Below, one piece after another: positions 25,993 to 34,574 of a stretch of DNA of 64,000 nt. The notes under the pieces were generated by a model. The model saw only the letters and a program-made list of their open reading frames with translations. It did not search any database and had not been told where the DNA came from. Positions within the stretch are counted from its first letter, which is position 1. Each line of letters starts with the position of its first letter. The stretch is from Holophagales bacterium UBA5066 (lineage in GTDB: Bacteria > Acidobacteriota > Thermoanaerobaculia > UBA5066), in assembly GCA_002414905.1 (NCBI GenBank), contig DIAY01000284.1, forward strand, positions 8,439 through 72,438, read 5' to 3'. Position numbers and translations under genes: made by a program.

Positions 25993-26069
25993 TGGTACCC
26001 CCAGCGGGATTCGAACCCGCGATCTTCACCTTGAAAGGGTGACGTCCTAGGCCACTAGACGATGGGGGC
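25993..26069 (-). tRNA. tRNA-Glu (anticodon TTC)
   Basis: The 77-nt sequence folds as a cloverleaf on the minus strand. The acceptor starts GCCCCCA and closes with TGGGGGT (G1-U72 wobble), the anticodon loop is CTTTCAA giving TTC, and the T-arm is GCGGGTTCGAATCCCGC. Discriminator A and the 3' CCA are encoded (25993-25995 complement). Confidence 0.95.
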
Positions 26070-26192
26070 ACCGGGCAGGATCGCCTCTCGACGACGGCAG
26101 GAATTTACCACGAGCCGCCGGTGCCGGCCCGGTCGTGCCAGGATTCGAAGAACTGGCCGTTGGGCGGCTAAAGGAGTGTCCGGCGGAGAGAC

Positions 26193-26269
26193 TGGTGAGC
26201 CGTCCGGGACTCGAACCCGGGACCCCCTGCTTAAAAGGCAGATGCTCTAACCAACTGAGCTAACGGCCC
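26193..26269 (-). tRNA. tRNA-Lys (anticodon TTT)
   Basis: A 77-nt cloverleaf on the minus strand: acceptor GGGCCGT with ACGGCTC, D-arm TTAGCTCAGTTGGTTAGAGC, anticodon loop CTTTTAA giving TTT, T-arm CCGGGTTCGAGTCCCGG. CCA is encoded. It lies 123 bp upstream of tRNA-Glu on the same strand, probably one tRNA transcript. Confidence 0.95.
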
Positions 26270-26424
26270 GCCAGAGCGGATGTTACCCCGTCGGCGGGCA
26301 CTCTGCGGAATTCCGTACCGGTCTCTGCTGCGCGACAGCAGGAGATCGGTGTCGGGGGTCACGGTGCGGTGGGGAGGCCTGAATCTGGAGTAGTCTTTGT
26401 TCGTCCGTAACACGGGAGGTGACA

Positions 26425-27330
26425 ATGAAACGAAACGAGGCGTGTCGTGTCGTCGCTCTCGGAGCGATCGTCGTTCTGGCTGCGGCCCGGCCGGCAGCGG
26501 GGCAGAGCAACGTGAAGGTCGTCTTGGCCGAGGTCGTCGACGACCGGATCTCTGCGGGAATGGCGTCGGGCGGGCTCGTCCTGATGCTGAACCTGGAAGG
26601 CGACGGGCTGGACGCGGTGAAGTCGATGCGGATTCGTCTCAAGGAGGCGAAGGACGACACGGGCAAGAGTCTCCTCGCCGCGAAGTCCTCCGCCCCCGAT
26701 TTCAGCGACCGCAACAGCAACGGCGGGAACGTTGAGGTCTCTCTTGCGAACCCTCCGCGGGATGCGACGTCGGTGCGGATTGCGGGAACCGCGGACCTGT
26801 TCGTGCCCGGGAAGGACCCGAACAGCGTCGTCAAGATCCCGGGCTTCCTCGCACGGCCGGGAAAGCCGGTCCCGTCGAAGGGACTCCTGGCCGCGAAGGT
26901 CGAGGTGACGGTTCTGTCGAAGGAGCGCTACGTCGAGGAGCGGAAGAAAAATCGACTCGACGAAAAGAAGATCGCCGCGATTCGCGCCGAGGCGAAGGAG
27001 CGAGGGATGAAAGACGAGGAGATCGGGGCCATGATCGAGATGGCGAAGGCCTTCGACGAGATGGGGGAGTCGGACTTTCCCGAACACGGCCTTTACCTGC
27101 AGATTCCGAAGGAGAGCGAGGAGAAGATCCAGGAGCTCCGGCTTGAGACTCCCTCGGGCGAGCGGATCGAGACGGGAGGATCGTCCTCGCGCACGGACGA
27201 GGCGATGGTCCTGAAGCAGCTCGACGTCAAGAAGGCTCTTCCGAAGGATGCCGTTCTCGTCCTCAGCCTGTTCACCCAGAAGGCCATCGTCCCCGTTCCG
27301 TTCGACATCAAGGAGGTCCCGCTCCCGTGA
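26425..27330 (+). CDS. Secreted protein of unknown function (tandem paralog 1)
   Basis: 301 residues. ATG 26425 follows a strong GGGAGGTGACA. The N-terminus (residues 1-26, ending AAGQ) is a signal peptide. No known domain is recognised. The protein has a beta-rich first half, a central motif LFVPGKDPNSVVKIPGFLARPGKP, a highly charged helix (VEERKKNRLDEKK...EAKERG) and a C-terminal strand ending DIKEVPLP. The next gene has the same plan and endings, so the two form a duplicated pair, translationally coupled through GTGA. A periplasmic structural or surface role is possible. Confidence 0.75.
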   Translation: MKRNEACRVVALGAIVVLAAARPAAGQSNVKVVLAEVVDDRISAGMASGGLVLMLNLEGDGLDAVKSMRIRLKEAKDDTGKSLLAAKSSAPDFSDRNSNGGNVEVSLANPPRDATSVRIAGTADLFVPGKDPNSVVKIPGFLARPGKPVPSKGLLAAKVEVTVLSKERYVEERKKNRLDEKKIAAIRAEAKERGMKDEEIGAMIEMAKAFDEMGESDFPEHGLYLQIPKESEEKIQELRLETPSGERIETGGSSSRTDEAMVLKQLDVKKALPKDAVLVLSLFTQKAIVPVPFDIKEVPLP

Positions 27331-28280
27331 CTCCGAACCGTCGTTCCCTCCTCCTCCCATTCCTCCTCGTGACGGCCCTGCACGGATTCCCGGCGGCCGG
27401 GCAATCGAAGGCGAAGTCGAAATCCGCGACGCCCGCGAGGAATGCGACCCCGGCGCCGGCGAAGGCGACCCCGGTGAACGCCACACTGAAGTCGGTCCAG
27501 GATCGCCGATCCGCGGGTCACTTCCCTCGCTGCACGCTCGGGATCGAGCTGCCCGACCTTCCGGCGGTGGATGTGAAGGCGTCGCGCGTCGTCGTCGTGA
27601 AGGCGGTCGACGACCTCGGGACGAACCTCGTCCGTGAGGACGCGGCCGATGCTCGTCTCGAGCCGACCCAGCGGGGTCAGTTTGGAAGGCCGAAGGAAGG
27701 ACCTGCGCCTCCGACGATCGTCTTCGCCGAGCTGAAGAACCCTCCGCGCAAGGCGAAGATGCTGAAGGAGGTCTCGGGAGAGATCGAGCTCTACATCCCG
27801 GGCCGCGATCCGAACGGCGAGGCGGACTTCCCGAAGATCCTGTCGATGGCCGGCAAGCCCCTCGCTCACGCGGCGCTGAAGGCGAACGGGGTCGAGATTT
27901 CGGTGCTGTCCGAGGCGCAGATCGGCGTCGAGCGGAAGAAGGCCGGGGAGGCCGAGAAGGCGAAAGCCAGGAAGGAAGGCATCACCGATGAGGACACGAT
28001 CCGCTCGATGGTCGAGTACGCCGTCGACTCGTTCCCGAAGGGGGGCGAGGGGCAGATCGTCCTTCGCGTGAAAGACCCGAACAAGACGATCCAGGACTTC
28101 AAGATGGCGGACGGCGAGGGGAACCCGCAGTTCAACGGGAAGTCCGACGAGGCAGGGTTCACGATTCTCGAATTCTGGGGCGACAAGCCGAAGCCCGACT
28201 GGTCGATAAAGGTCCTGATGCAGTCGGACAGGAGCCTCGTCCGGCATACGTTCGTCTTCAGGGACGTTCCGCTACCGTGA
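27327..28280 (+). CDS. Secreted protein of unknown function (tandem paralog 2)
   Basis: 317 residues with a signal peptide (MTPNRRSLLLPFLLVTALHG...AAGQ) and an Ala/Pro/Lys-rich linker at about 27-50. It shares with the upstream protein the blocks LKNPPRKAK (LANPPRDAT there), LYIPGRDPNGEADFPKIL, GKPLAHAALKANGVEISVLSEAQ, a charged ERKKAGEAEKAK helix and the C-terminal FRDVPLP. The start GTG overlaps the previous stop. The linker and a Cys near position 70 distinguish it. I do not recognise the family. Confidence 0.75.
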   Translation: MTPNRRSLLLPFLLVTALHGFPAAGQSKAKSKSATPARNATPAPAKATPVNATLKSVQDRRSAGHFPRCTLGIELPDLPAVDVKASRVVVVKAVDDLGTNLVREDAADARLEPTQRGQFGRPKEGPAPPTIVFAELKNPPRKAKMLKEVSGEIELYIPGRDPNGEADFPKILSMAGKPLAHAALKANGVEISVLSEAQIGVERKKAGEAEKAKARKEGITDEDTIRSMVEYAVDSFPKGGEGQIVLRVKDPNKTIQDFKMADGEGNPQFNGKSDEAGFTILEFWGDKPKPDWSIKVLMQSDRSLVRHTFVFRDVPLP

Positions 28281-28292
28281 GGGGAGAGTCCG

Positions 28293-28326
28293 CGCCTGCC
28301 CGGCCCGTTTCAGGGCCGGGCAGGCG
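28293..28326 (+). terminator. Terminator-like hairpin after the secreted pair
   Basis: A 14-bp perfect stem (CGCCTGCCCGGCCC with its complement) and a 6-nt loop GTTTCA lie 13 bp after the stop of the second paralog. No T-tract follows, but the very stable stem suits a transcription end before the RpiR gene. Confidence 0.55.
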
Positions 28327-28366
28327 GTGGGCTCGGTCGCCACGGCGGTAGAATGGGCGGTTGAAG

Positions 28367-29281
28367 ATGGCCGCCGACAAAGAGCTTCCGGACGTTCAGA
28401 CGCGACTCAAGGACTCCTACCACGACTTCCCTGAGGCGATGCGCCGCATTGCGGACGCGCTCATGTCCGACTCGCTCCTGGGCGCCCTCTGGGGCATCGA
28501 GTCGATGGCCGAGCGGGCGAACGTGAGCATCGGCACGGTCGCGAGGTTCTCGAAGCGTCTCGGTTACCGGGGCTTCAGCGAGTTCCGCGACGCGCTCCGC
28601 ACCGCCTGCCAGATCCGCTCCGAGGGGGACCCGCTCGAGGCTCTCGAGGCGCCGACGGACCCGTTCTGGGCACTCTCGGAGGTCGTCCGTCGCGACCAGG
28701 ACAACCTGAACCGGCTGCTTCAGACTCTCGACGCCACGACGCTCGACGCGGCGACGCAGCTCCTGGTGAAGGCCGAGCACCGTCTCCTCCTCGGCCGCGG
28801 CGTCTCTCACGTCATGTGTCAGGTGCTCGCCTTCAACCTCACGCAGGCGGGCCTCCCGTGTATCGCGGCGATCACCTCCGACTTCTCGAGCCAGGTGGCG
28901 AACCTCGGATCGCGCGATCTCCTCGTCGTCGTCAGCTGCGCCCCGTTCAGCCGCGAGACGGTGGACGCCGCGGCCTTCGCGAAGCGGTGCGGCATCCCGG
29001 TCCTCGCCTTCAGCGACCGGAAAGACTCCCCGCTCGCCGCCAGCGCGAGCGTCACGATCACCCTCCCCTCGGAAGACTTCCTCTTCAGCTTCGGTCTGTC
29101 GACCTTCTCGGTCCTCTCGCACGCCTTCGCGATCGCCGTCGCCTCGAAGGACTCGGCGGGTACGAAGCGCCGGATTCAGGCTGCCGACGAGGTTGCGCAG
29201 CCACTCTTCGTCGAGCGATGGCTGCCGATGCAGCCGGGAGCGATCCGGGTTACGAGGCCGGCAAAACCGGACAAGGACTGA
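28367..29281 (+). CDS. MurR/RpiR family transcriptional regulator
   Basis: 304 residues from ATG 28367 (a TTG lies two codons upstream). The N-terminal HTH-RpiR domain has MAERANVSIGTVARFSKRLGYRGFSEFRDALR (residues about 45-80). The C-terminal SIS domain has LLLGRGVSHVMCQVLAFNLTQAG and the Ser-rich SCAPFSRETVDAAAFAKRCGIPVLAFSD (about 140-225), which binds phosphosugars or related ligands. It lies 24 bp from, and convergent with, the end of the purine cluster. It is therefore not obviously that cluster's regulator, although its ligand is unknown. Confidence 0.9.
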   Translation: MAADKELPDVQTRLKDSYHDFPEAMRRIADALMSDSLLGALWGIESMAERANVSIGTVARFSKRLGYRGFSEFRDALRTACQIRSEGDPLEALEAPTDPFWALSEVVRRDQDNLNRLLQTLDATTLDAATQLLVKAEHRLLLGRGVSHVMCQVLAFNLTQAGLPCIAAITSDFSSQVANLGSRDLLVVVSCAPFSRETVDAAAFAKRCGIPVLAFSDRKDSPLAASASVTITLPSEDFLFSFGLSTFSVLSHAFAIAVASKDSAGTKRRIQAADEVAQPLFVERWLPMQPGAIRVTRPAKPDKD

Positions 29282-29305
29282 GAGGTCGCCGAAGCCGGCC
29301 CACGC

Positions 29306-30097
29306 TCAGGGGGCGAGCGCGAGGATCGCCTCGAGGACGCCCCCTGCAATGGCCCGGGCCTTGTCGGAGATCGAAAAGCAGCTCTCTCTGATGAACCGCG
29401 GGTCGACGTCGGCGATCTTGAAGCCCGCGGGCACCTCGAGTCCGGGGCGGATCATTCCGCGCACGACGCCTCCGATCGGAGCGGAGACGACGACCGCACC
29501 GATGGAGAGGAGCGGCTCTCCCGCCTCCACGGTGTCGCCGATGGCGCGGATCGGCGTGGCGACTCCGGCGCTCGGCGAGTGAACGACCCGCCGGGCACCC
29601 TGGCCCGCGATGAGGCCGGGCTCTCCGGTGTTCTGCTCGGCGCCTCCGGAGAGGATCACCCGCCCGAGGTCGTGACCGCGGTTCGTCTCGATGACGGCGT
29701 GGACGTCGCGCCCCGCCTCGAAGCCCGGGCCGAGCGCGACGACGACCGGGGCCATGTCGATCCGGGTACCGAGATTCTTCTTGGCGACGATCGCGTCGAC
29801 GAGGGCGACGGGGGAGAGCCGTCCGAGGACCCGGCATTCCGGGTCCTCGAGAAGGGGAACCTCACCCGCTTTCCATTTAGCCGGCAGGTCCTGGCACCGG
29901 AAGGCGCGAACGCCCTCCACCGTGGCGAAGCCGTCGTACATCGCCTCGGAGAGGCTCACGGTCCTCCGGATGGCGAGCGGTGTCGCGGTTTCGAGCGCGA
30001 CGACCCGGAAGCCCGAGCGGACGAGCCGCACGATGCAACCCGTGCCGAGGTCGCCCGCGCCCCGAACGACGACGAGACTCCCGCCGACGAGGCTCAT
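29306..30097 (-). CDS. yqeB: YqeB family selenium-dependent molybdenum hydroxylase system protein
   Basis: 263 residues. It begins with a Rossmann-like strand VVVRGAGDLGTGCIVRLVRSGFRVVALE and has the family's central VDAIVAKKNLGTRIDMAPVVVALGPGFEAGRDVHAVIETNRGHDLGRV block. The C-terminal biotinyl/lipoyl-like beta region contains GDTVEAGEPLLSIG and APIGGVVRGMIRPG. The family is known only through its genomic link to selenium-dependent Mo hydroxylases and is proposed to assist cofactor maturation. It is the last gene of the minus-strand cluster; ATG 30097 overlaps the yqeC stop by ATGA. Confidence 0.9.
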   Translation of the reverse strand: MSLVGGSLVVVRGAGDLGTGCIVRLVRSGFRVVALETATPLAIRRTVSLSEAMYDGFATVEGVRAFRCQDLPAKWKAGEVPLLEDPECRVLGRLSPVALVDAIVAKKNLGTRIDMAPVVVALGPGFEAGRDVHAVIETNRGHDLGRVILSGGAEQNTGEPGLIAGQGARRVVHSPSAGVATPIRAIGDTVEAGEPLLSIGAVVVSAPIGGVVRGMIRPGLEVPAGFKIADVDPRFIRESCFSISDKARAIAGGVLEAILALAP

Positions 30098-30870
30098 CGG
30101 GCGGGTTCCCGTCGGGCGGTGAAGAAATACCGCCCGCCGTCCTGCTCGCCGCTCAGGAGGACGAGGTCTGCATCGAGCGCCGAGAGCTGGCCGGGCGACG
30201 GGAGGAACGGGGACTCGTCGACCTTGTTGAGGAGGACGACGCGCCGGCCGTGAGTCCGTGCAAAGAGCCCTTCGGGATGGCGCGCGAGCGCCACGAGGTG
30301 GTCCCAGACGATCGGGTCTCCCGGCGCGCAGCCGGTGACGGCGGCGAAGCGTCCCGGGCGGTGGACCGTGCGCTCGTCCATCGGCCACCCGAGGGCGTCG
30401 AGGCCGATGACGCCGACGACGAGATCGGTCTCGTCCGGCACGACCGGCTCGTACGGTGCTGGAGCCTTGATCGGAAGCCGCCTCGACCCGTCGGCCTCGA
30501 CCAGGACGAGTCCCCACGTACTTCGCAGCCGGGCGATGTGCGACGGATGGATGCCCTTCAGCTTCCCCGCCTCGTCCGCGGGCCGGGCGACGAGGAGCGT
30601 GATCCCGGCGAGCGGCTCCGGATCGGCCGGAACCTCCCCCGCGGCCGGAGGTTCGAGGTCGGGGCGGAAGACGATCCTCACGTCGTTCCCTTCGCCCCCG
30701 TTGCGCGTGTCGGCGAGCTGGGTCGTGGTCGTGACGAGGACCGGACGCCCGTCCGAAGCGAGCTCGCGGGCGAAGTGCAGCAGCAGGCTCGTCTTTCCGC
30801 CCGCGCCGACGAACGACACGACTCCAGAGCCCCCGGGAAGCAGGGGAAGGAGGACGTCTGCGAGTCTCAG
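30094..30870 (-). CDS. yqeC: YqeC family selenium-dependent hydroxylase accessory protein
   Basis: About 258 residues. A P-loop near the N-terminus (VSFVGAGGKTSLLLHFA) is followed by LVTTTTQ, VLVEADGSRRLPIKAPA and VVLLNKVDE, the hallmarks of this putative GTP/ATP-binding maturation factor. No ATG/GTG/TTG lies near the domain start. A CTG at 30870 would begin RLADVLLPLLPG and overlaps the xdhC stop as CTGA, mirroring the 4-bp overlaps on both sides of this gene, so a CTG start is inferred. The open frame to 31104 lies wholly over xdhC and is discounted. Confidence 0.87.
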   Translation of the reverse strand: MRLADVLLPLLPGGSGVVSFVGAGGKTSLLLHFARELASDGRPVLVTTTTQLADTRNGGEGNDVRIVFRPDLEPPAAGEVPADPEPLAGITLLVARPADEAGKLKGIHPSHIARLRSTWGLVLVEADGSRRLPIKAPAPYEPVVPDETDLVVGVIGLDALGWPMDERTVHRPGRFAAVTGCAPGDPIVWDHLVALARHPEGLFARTHGRRVVLLNKVDESPFLPSPGQLSALDADLVLLSGEQDGGRYFFTARREPAR

Positions 30871-31898
30871 GACGCGCTTCGTCGCGCTCTCCCCGAGATC
30901 CCGGCATTCGGGACACCGCGACGAACTGCCACGAGCTCGCCGACGATCGAGACCGCGAGCTCCTCGGGGGTCTCGGCGCCGATGTCGAGGCCGATCGGCG
31001 CGTGGACGGCCTCGACCTTCGCCCGGTCGAAGCCGTCCGCGATCGCCTGCTCCAGGATGAGGCGGACTTTCTTCCGGCTCCCGATCATCCCCGCGTAGCG
31101 CCACGGCTTGCCGAGGACGGCACGGAGCGACTCGAGGTCGGCGAGGTGGCCTCGGGTGACGATGACGACGTAGGCGGAGGCATCCCAGGGGAACGCGTCG
31201 ACAGCCTCCGTGTAGCCGCTCGGGAGGGTCTCCACCCCCGCCGGATACCGTTCCGGCGAAAGGAACTCGGCCCGGTCGTCTGCGACGGTGACGGTGAAGC
31301 CGACGGCGTCGGCCGCGGCGGCGACGGCGCGGCCGACGTGGCCGCCTCCGAGGACGAGGAGCCTCTCGGGCGGCAGGAGCGGGTCGTAGAAGACGCCGGC
31401 CTCCGCATCGAGGAGCGGCTTGCCCTGCTCGAGGAGGCGCCGCGCCGTCGCGGCGTCGGCGCCCTCGGGAGCCTCGGGGGTGAAGGCGCCCGTCGCATCG
31501 AAGACGGCGCTCTGCCCGGTCGCGGTGCGCCGGACGAGGACCGCCCGCTCGCCGCGGGAGAGAAGCTCCCGCGCCGCGGTGTAGGCGGCCTTCGACGCGA
31601 CCGGCTCGACGAGGATCCGGGCCGTCCCCCCGCAGACCATATCCGGCCCTTCGGCCGCCGTCCCGAGCTTTGCGACCTCGAGGTCGCGCGCCTCTCCGTC
31701 GGCGAGCGCCTCGCGGGCCGCTTCGAGGACGAGCGCCTCACCTCCGCCGCCTCCGACGGAGCCGGCGAGAAGGCCACCTCGTCCCACGAGCATCCAGGAG
31801 CCCGGGTGGCGTGGCGCCGAACCCTTCACCTGCATCACGGTGCAGAGGACGAGCGGCTCCCGGGCCGCGAGGAGGAGGTCGAGAAGGGCGAGGCTCAC
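30867..31898 (-). CDS. xdhC: XdhC family Mo-hydroxylase maturation protein
   Basis: 343 residues. The N-terminal XdhC/CoxI domain shows TVMQVKGSAPRHPGSWMLV with GSVGGGGGE. The C-terminal Rossmann domain has VLGGGHVGRAVAAAADAVGFTVTVADDR and IGSRKKVRLILEQAIADG. Known role: binding Moco, helping its sulfuration and inserting it into xanthine dehydrogenase. It overlaps the xdh stop (GTGA) and the yqeC start (CTGA), so maturation genes are coupled to the enzyme gene. Confidence 0.93.
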   Translation of the reverse strand: MSLALLDLLLAAREPLVLCTVMQVKGSAPRHPGSWMLVGRGGLLAGSVGGGGGEALVLEAAREALADGEARDLEVAKLGTAAEGPDMVCGGTARILVEPVASKAAYTAARELLSRGERAVLVRRTATGQSAVFDATGAFTPEAPEGADAATARRLLEQGKPLLDAEAGVFYDPLLPPERLLVLGGGHVGRAVAAAADAVGFTVTVADDRAEFLSPERYPAGVETLPSGYTEAVDAFPWDASAYVVIVTRGHLADLESLRAVLGKPWRYAGMIGSRKKVRLILEQAIADGFDRAKVEAVHAPIGLDIGAETPEELAVSIVGELVAVRRGVPNAGISGRARRSAS

Positions 31899-34516
31899 GC
31901 CTTCTTCTTCCGGCTGTAGGGCGTCCCCGCGAGCGGCAGCTCCGTCCGGAAGACGCCGTCGCGGAGGAAATACGCGCCGGCGACGGCGGGGGCCGTCGGG
32001 ATCGTCGCGATCTCGCCGAGGCCCTTGGCGCCCCTGGCGAGGGGCGAGAGGTTCTTCTCGACGATGATGGATTCGATGGGCGGGACTTTCGCCGCCTTGA
32101 AGAGGCCGAGCGTGCCGTACTTGACCTGCGGCTCACCCTCCTTCAGCGGGAAGTCTTCGGTCAGGGCGAAGCCGAGGCCCATGACGACGCCCCCTTCGAT
32201 CTGCGACTCGACCTGGACCGGGTTGATCGCCCGGCCGATGTCGTGCGCGGCGACGACCTTCTCGAGCATCCCGTCGCCGTCGAGGAGGACGACATGGACG
32301 GCGTAGGAGTAGGAGACGTGGCTCACGGGGTTCGGCTTGTCGGAGGCGAAGGGGTCGGTAACGCCTGCGAACTCGGCGTAGTACTCCTTCCCCTCGAGCG
32401 CCTCGAGCGTCGCACCGTCGAGATCCTGCTTCAGCGCCCGGGCTGCCCGGCAGGCGGCCTCGCCCGTGAAGAGGGTCTGGCGGGAGGCCGTGGTCGTCCC
32501 GCTGTTCGGGGAGGTCGCGGTGTCGGGCTGGGCGACGGTGATCCTCTCCCACGGGAGCCCGGTGATCTCGGCGACGAACTGCATCAGGACGGAGGCGAGC
32601 CCCTGGCCCATGCACGCGGCGCTCGTGTAGACGACCGCCTGCCCGTTCTCGACCTTCAGGCGGACCCGCCCGACGTCGGGGAGCCCGACGCCGATCCCGG
32701 CGTTCTTCAGCGCGCACGCGATCCCCGCGTCGGGACGCTTCTCGCAGAGCTCCTTCACGGCGAGAAGGCATTCCTTCAAGGCCGTCCCCTGGTCGGTGAT
32801 CTGGCCGTTCGGGAGAACGTCGCCGGGCCCGACGGCGTTGCGCCACCGGATCTCCCACGGGCTGACGCCCACCTCCTTCGCGAGGAGGTTCATGCACGAT
32901 TCCATCGCGAAGCACGACTGCGTGACGCCGAAGCCGCGGAAGGCGCCGCCAGGAGGGTTGTTCGTGTAGACCCCGGTCCCGATCATCTCGACGTTCGGAA
33001 TCGTGTAGCCGCCCGCACCGTGCGTGCAGGCGCGCTGGAGGACCGGCCCGCCGAGCGAGGCGTAGGCGCCGGTGTCCTCGAGGATGTCTGCCTTCACCGC
33101 GGTGACCCGCCCCTCGGCATCGGCGGCGACGGTGTACTTCATCTCCATCGCGTGCCGCTTCGGGTGGACGCGGATCGACTCCTGCCGGTCGAGCGTCACC
33201 TTCGCCGGCGCCCCCGTCTTCCAGGCGAGAAGCGCGGCGTGATGCTGGACGATGAGGTCCTCCTTGCCGCCGAAGCCGCCGCCGACGTAGGCGCTGATCA
33301 CGTTCACGCTCTCGGGTGCGACACCGAGGACGCCGACGATCCCCTTGTGGTCGTCGTAGATGCTCTGCGTTCCCGTGTAGACGGTCATCGTGCCGTCCTC
33401 GTGCGGGATCGCGAGGGCGCTCTCGGGCTCCATGAAGGCGTGCTCGGTCTCGGGGGTCCGGAACGTCTCCCTTATGACGTACGCCGCGGAAGCGATCGCC
33501 GCGTCCGGGTCGCCGCGCTTGAGGACCGTCCTGGCGAGGAGGTTCCCCTTCGGGTGGAGCTTCGGGGCGTCGTCGTCGAGCGCCCGCCGGGCGTCGACGA
33601 GGGGCGGAAGGACCTCGTGCTCGAGGCGGATCCGCTTTACCGCTTCCTTGGCGATCTCGCGCGTCTCGGCGGCGACGAGGGCGATCGCGTCGCCGATATA
33701 GCGCGTCTCCTCGCCGACGGCGATCATCGCCGGCCAGTCGTGGATGATGTGCCCCTGGTGCCTCTCGCCCGGGACGTCCTGGGCGGTCATCACGGCCACG
33801 ACGCCCGGCATCGCGAGCGCCTCGCTCGCGTCGATCCCGAGGACCTTTACCCGTGCCTTCGGCGGGCGAAGGACAGCCCCGTGGAGCATCCCGGGGACCT
33901 TCATGTCGTCGACGTAGATGGCCCCGCCGAGGACCTTCTCGCGGGCATCGGCCCGGAGGATCTTCGCGCCGACGGAGAGCGGCACCGCGTGCTCGCCGGG
34001 GACCTCGCCCCCTTCACGAAGGAGTCGCGCCGCGTCCTGGATCCCCTTCTCGATCTTCACGTACCCCGTGCAACGGCACATACTGAACTGGAGAGCCTTC
34101 TCGATCTCCTCGGACGCCGGCTCCGGTTGGGCGTCGACGAGCCCCTTGGCCGTCATCACCATTCCCGGCATGCAGAAGCCGCACTGGACGGCGCCGGCGC
34201 TGGCGAACGCCCACGAGTAGACGTCCTTCTCCCGCTCCGAGAGACCCTCGACCGTGACGATGCTTTTTCCGGCGACCTTCTCCGTCGTCGTGAGGCAGGA
34301 GCGGGTCGGCTTGCCGTCGACGAGGACCATGCAGGCACCACATGACCCCTCGGAACAGCCGTTCTTCACCGAGGTGAGGTTCAGCTCCTCGCGGAGGAAC
34401 GGCATGAGCTTGACGTCCTTGCCGGACGTGACCTCCTTCCCGTTCACGCGGAAGGTCTGGGCCAGAGGCTCGCCCGAAACCACGTCCTTTGTCCCTTCCA
34501 CCTGCGTCGTCGACAT
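31895..34516 (-). CDS. xdh: Selenium-dependent-type xanthine dehydrogenase, fused Fe-S / molybdopterin subunit
   Basis: 873 residues. The N-terminal plant-type [2Fe-2S] domain has Cys54, 59, 62 and 74; the second [2Fe-2S] domain has Cys112, 115, 147 and 149 (QCGFC...MCRC). From about 180 on is the molybdopterin domain, with GGGFGGKED, GGAFRGFGVTQSCFAMES and the catalytic-Glu segment GAKGLGE near the C-terminus. No FAD domain is present. This fused layout and its neighbours (xdhC, yqeB, yqeC, ygfK, mocA) match the selenium-dependent xanthine dehydrogenase subgroup, where labile Se replaces the Mo sulfido ligand. It should hydroxylate hypoxanthine/xanthine or run in reverse on urate. ATG 34516 has GGGAGGTGGTGC upstream. 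Confidence 0.93.
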   Translation of the reverse strand: MSTTQVEGTKDVVSGEPLAQTFRVNGKEVTSGKDVKLMPFLREELNLTSVKNGCSEGSCGACMVLVDGKPTRSCLTTTEKVAGKSIVTVEGLSEREKDVYSWAFASAGAVQCGFCMPGMVMTAKGLVDAQPEPASEEIEKALQFSMCRCTGYVKIEKGIQDAARLLREGGEVPGEHAVPLSVGAKILRADAREKVLGGAIYVDDMKVPGMLHGAVLRPPKARVKVLGIDASEALAMPGVVAVMTAQDVPGERHQGHIIHDWPAMIAVGEETRYIGDAIALVAAETREIAKEAVKRIRLEHEVLPPLVDARRALDDDAPKLHPKGNLLARTVLKRGDPDAAIASAAYVIRETFRTPETEHAFMEPESALAIPHEDGTMTVYTGTQSIYDDHKGIVGVLGVAPESVNVISAYVGGGFGGKEDLIVQHHAALLAWKTGAPAKVTLDRQESIRVHPKRHAMEMKYTVAADAEGRVTAVKADILEDTGAYASLGGPVLQRACTHGAGGYTIPNVEMIGTGVYTNNPPGGAFRGFGVTQSCFAMESCMNLLAKEVGVSPWEIRWRNAVGPGDVLPNGQITDQGTALKECLLAVKELCEKRPDAGIACALKNAGIGVGLPDVGRVRLKVENGQAVVYTSAACMGQGLASVLMQFVAEITGLPWERITVAQPDTATSPNSGTTTASRQTLFTGEAACRAARALKQDLDGATLEALEGKEYYAEFAGVTDPFASDKPNPVSHVSYSYAVHVVLLDGDGMLEKVVAAHDIGRAINPVQVESQIEGGVVMGLGFALTEDFPLKEGEPQVKYGTLGLFKAAKVPPIESIIVEKNLSPLARGAKGLGEIATIPTAPAVAGAYFLRDGVFRTELPLAGTPYSRKKKA

Positions 34517-34574
34517 GCACCACCTCCCTGGGAGATATCAGTCTAGGCCAGCGCGGGCCGGTTCGGAGCGGCCC

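Noticed and set aside
25817..26071. N-terminal extension of the Dcp frame
   Set aside because: It translates the complement of tRNA-Glu; the signal peptide and ribosome site at 25816 fix the real start.
30871..31104. N-terminal extension of yqeC
   Set aside because: It lies completely inside xdhC and has shadow composition, and the P-loop domain begins after 30870.
31670..34345. 891-codon plus-strand ORF antisense to xdh
   Set aside because: Same reason: low-complexity acidic/basic shadow of a conserved molybdenum hydroxylase.
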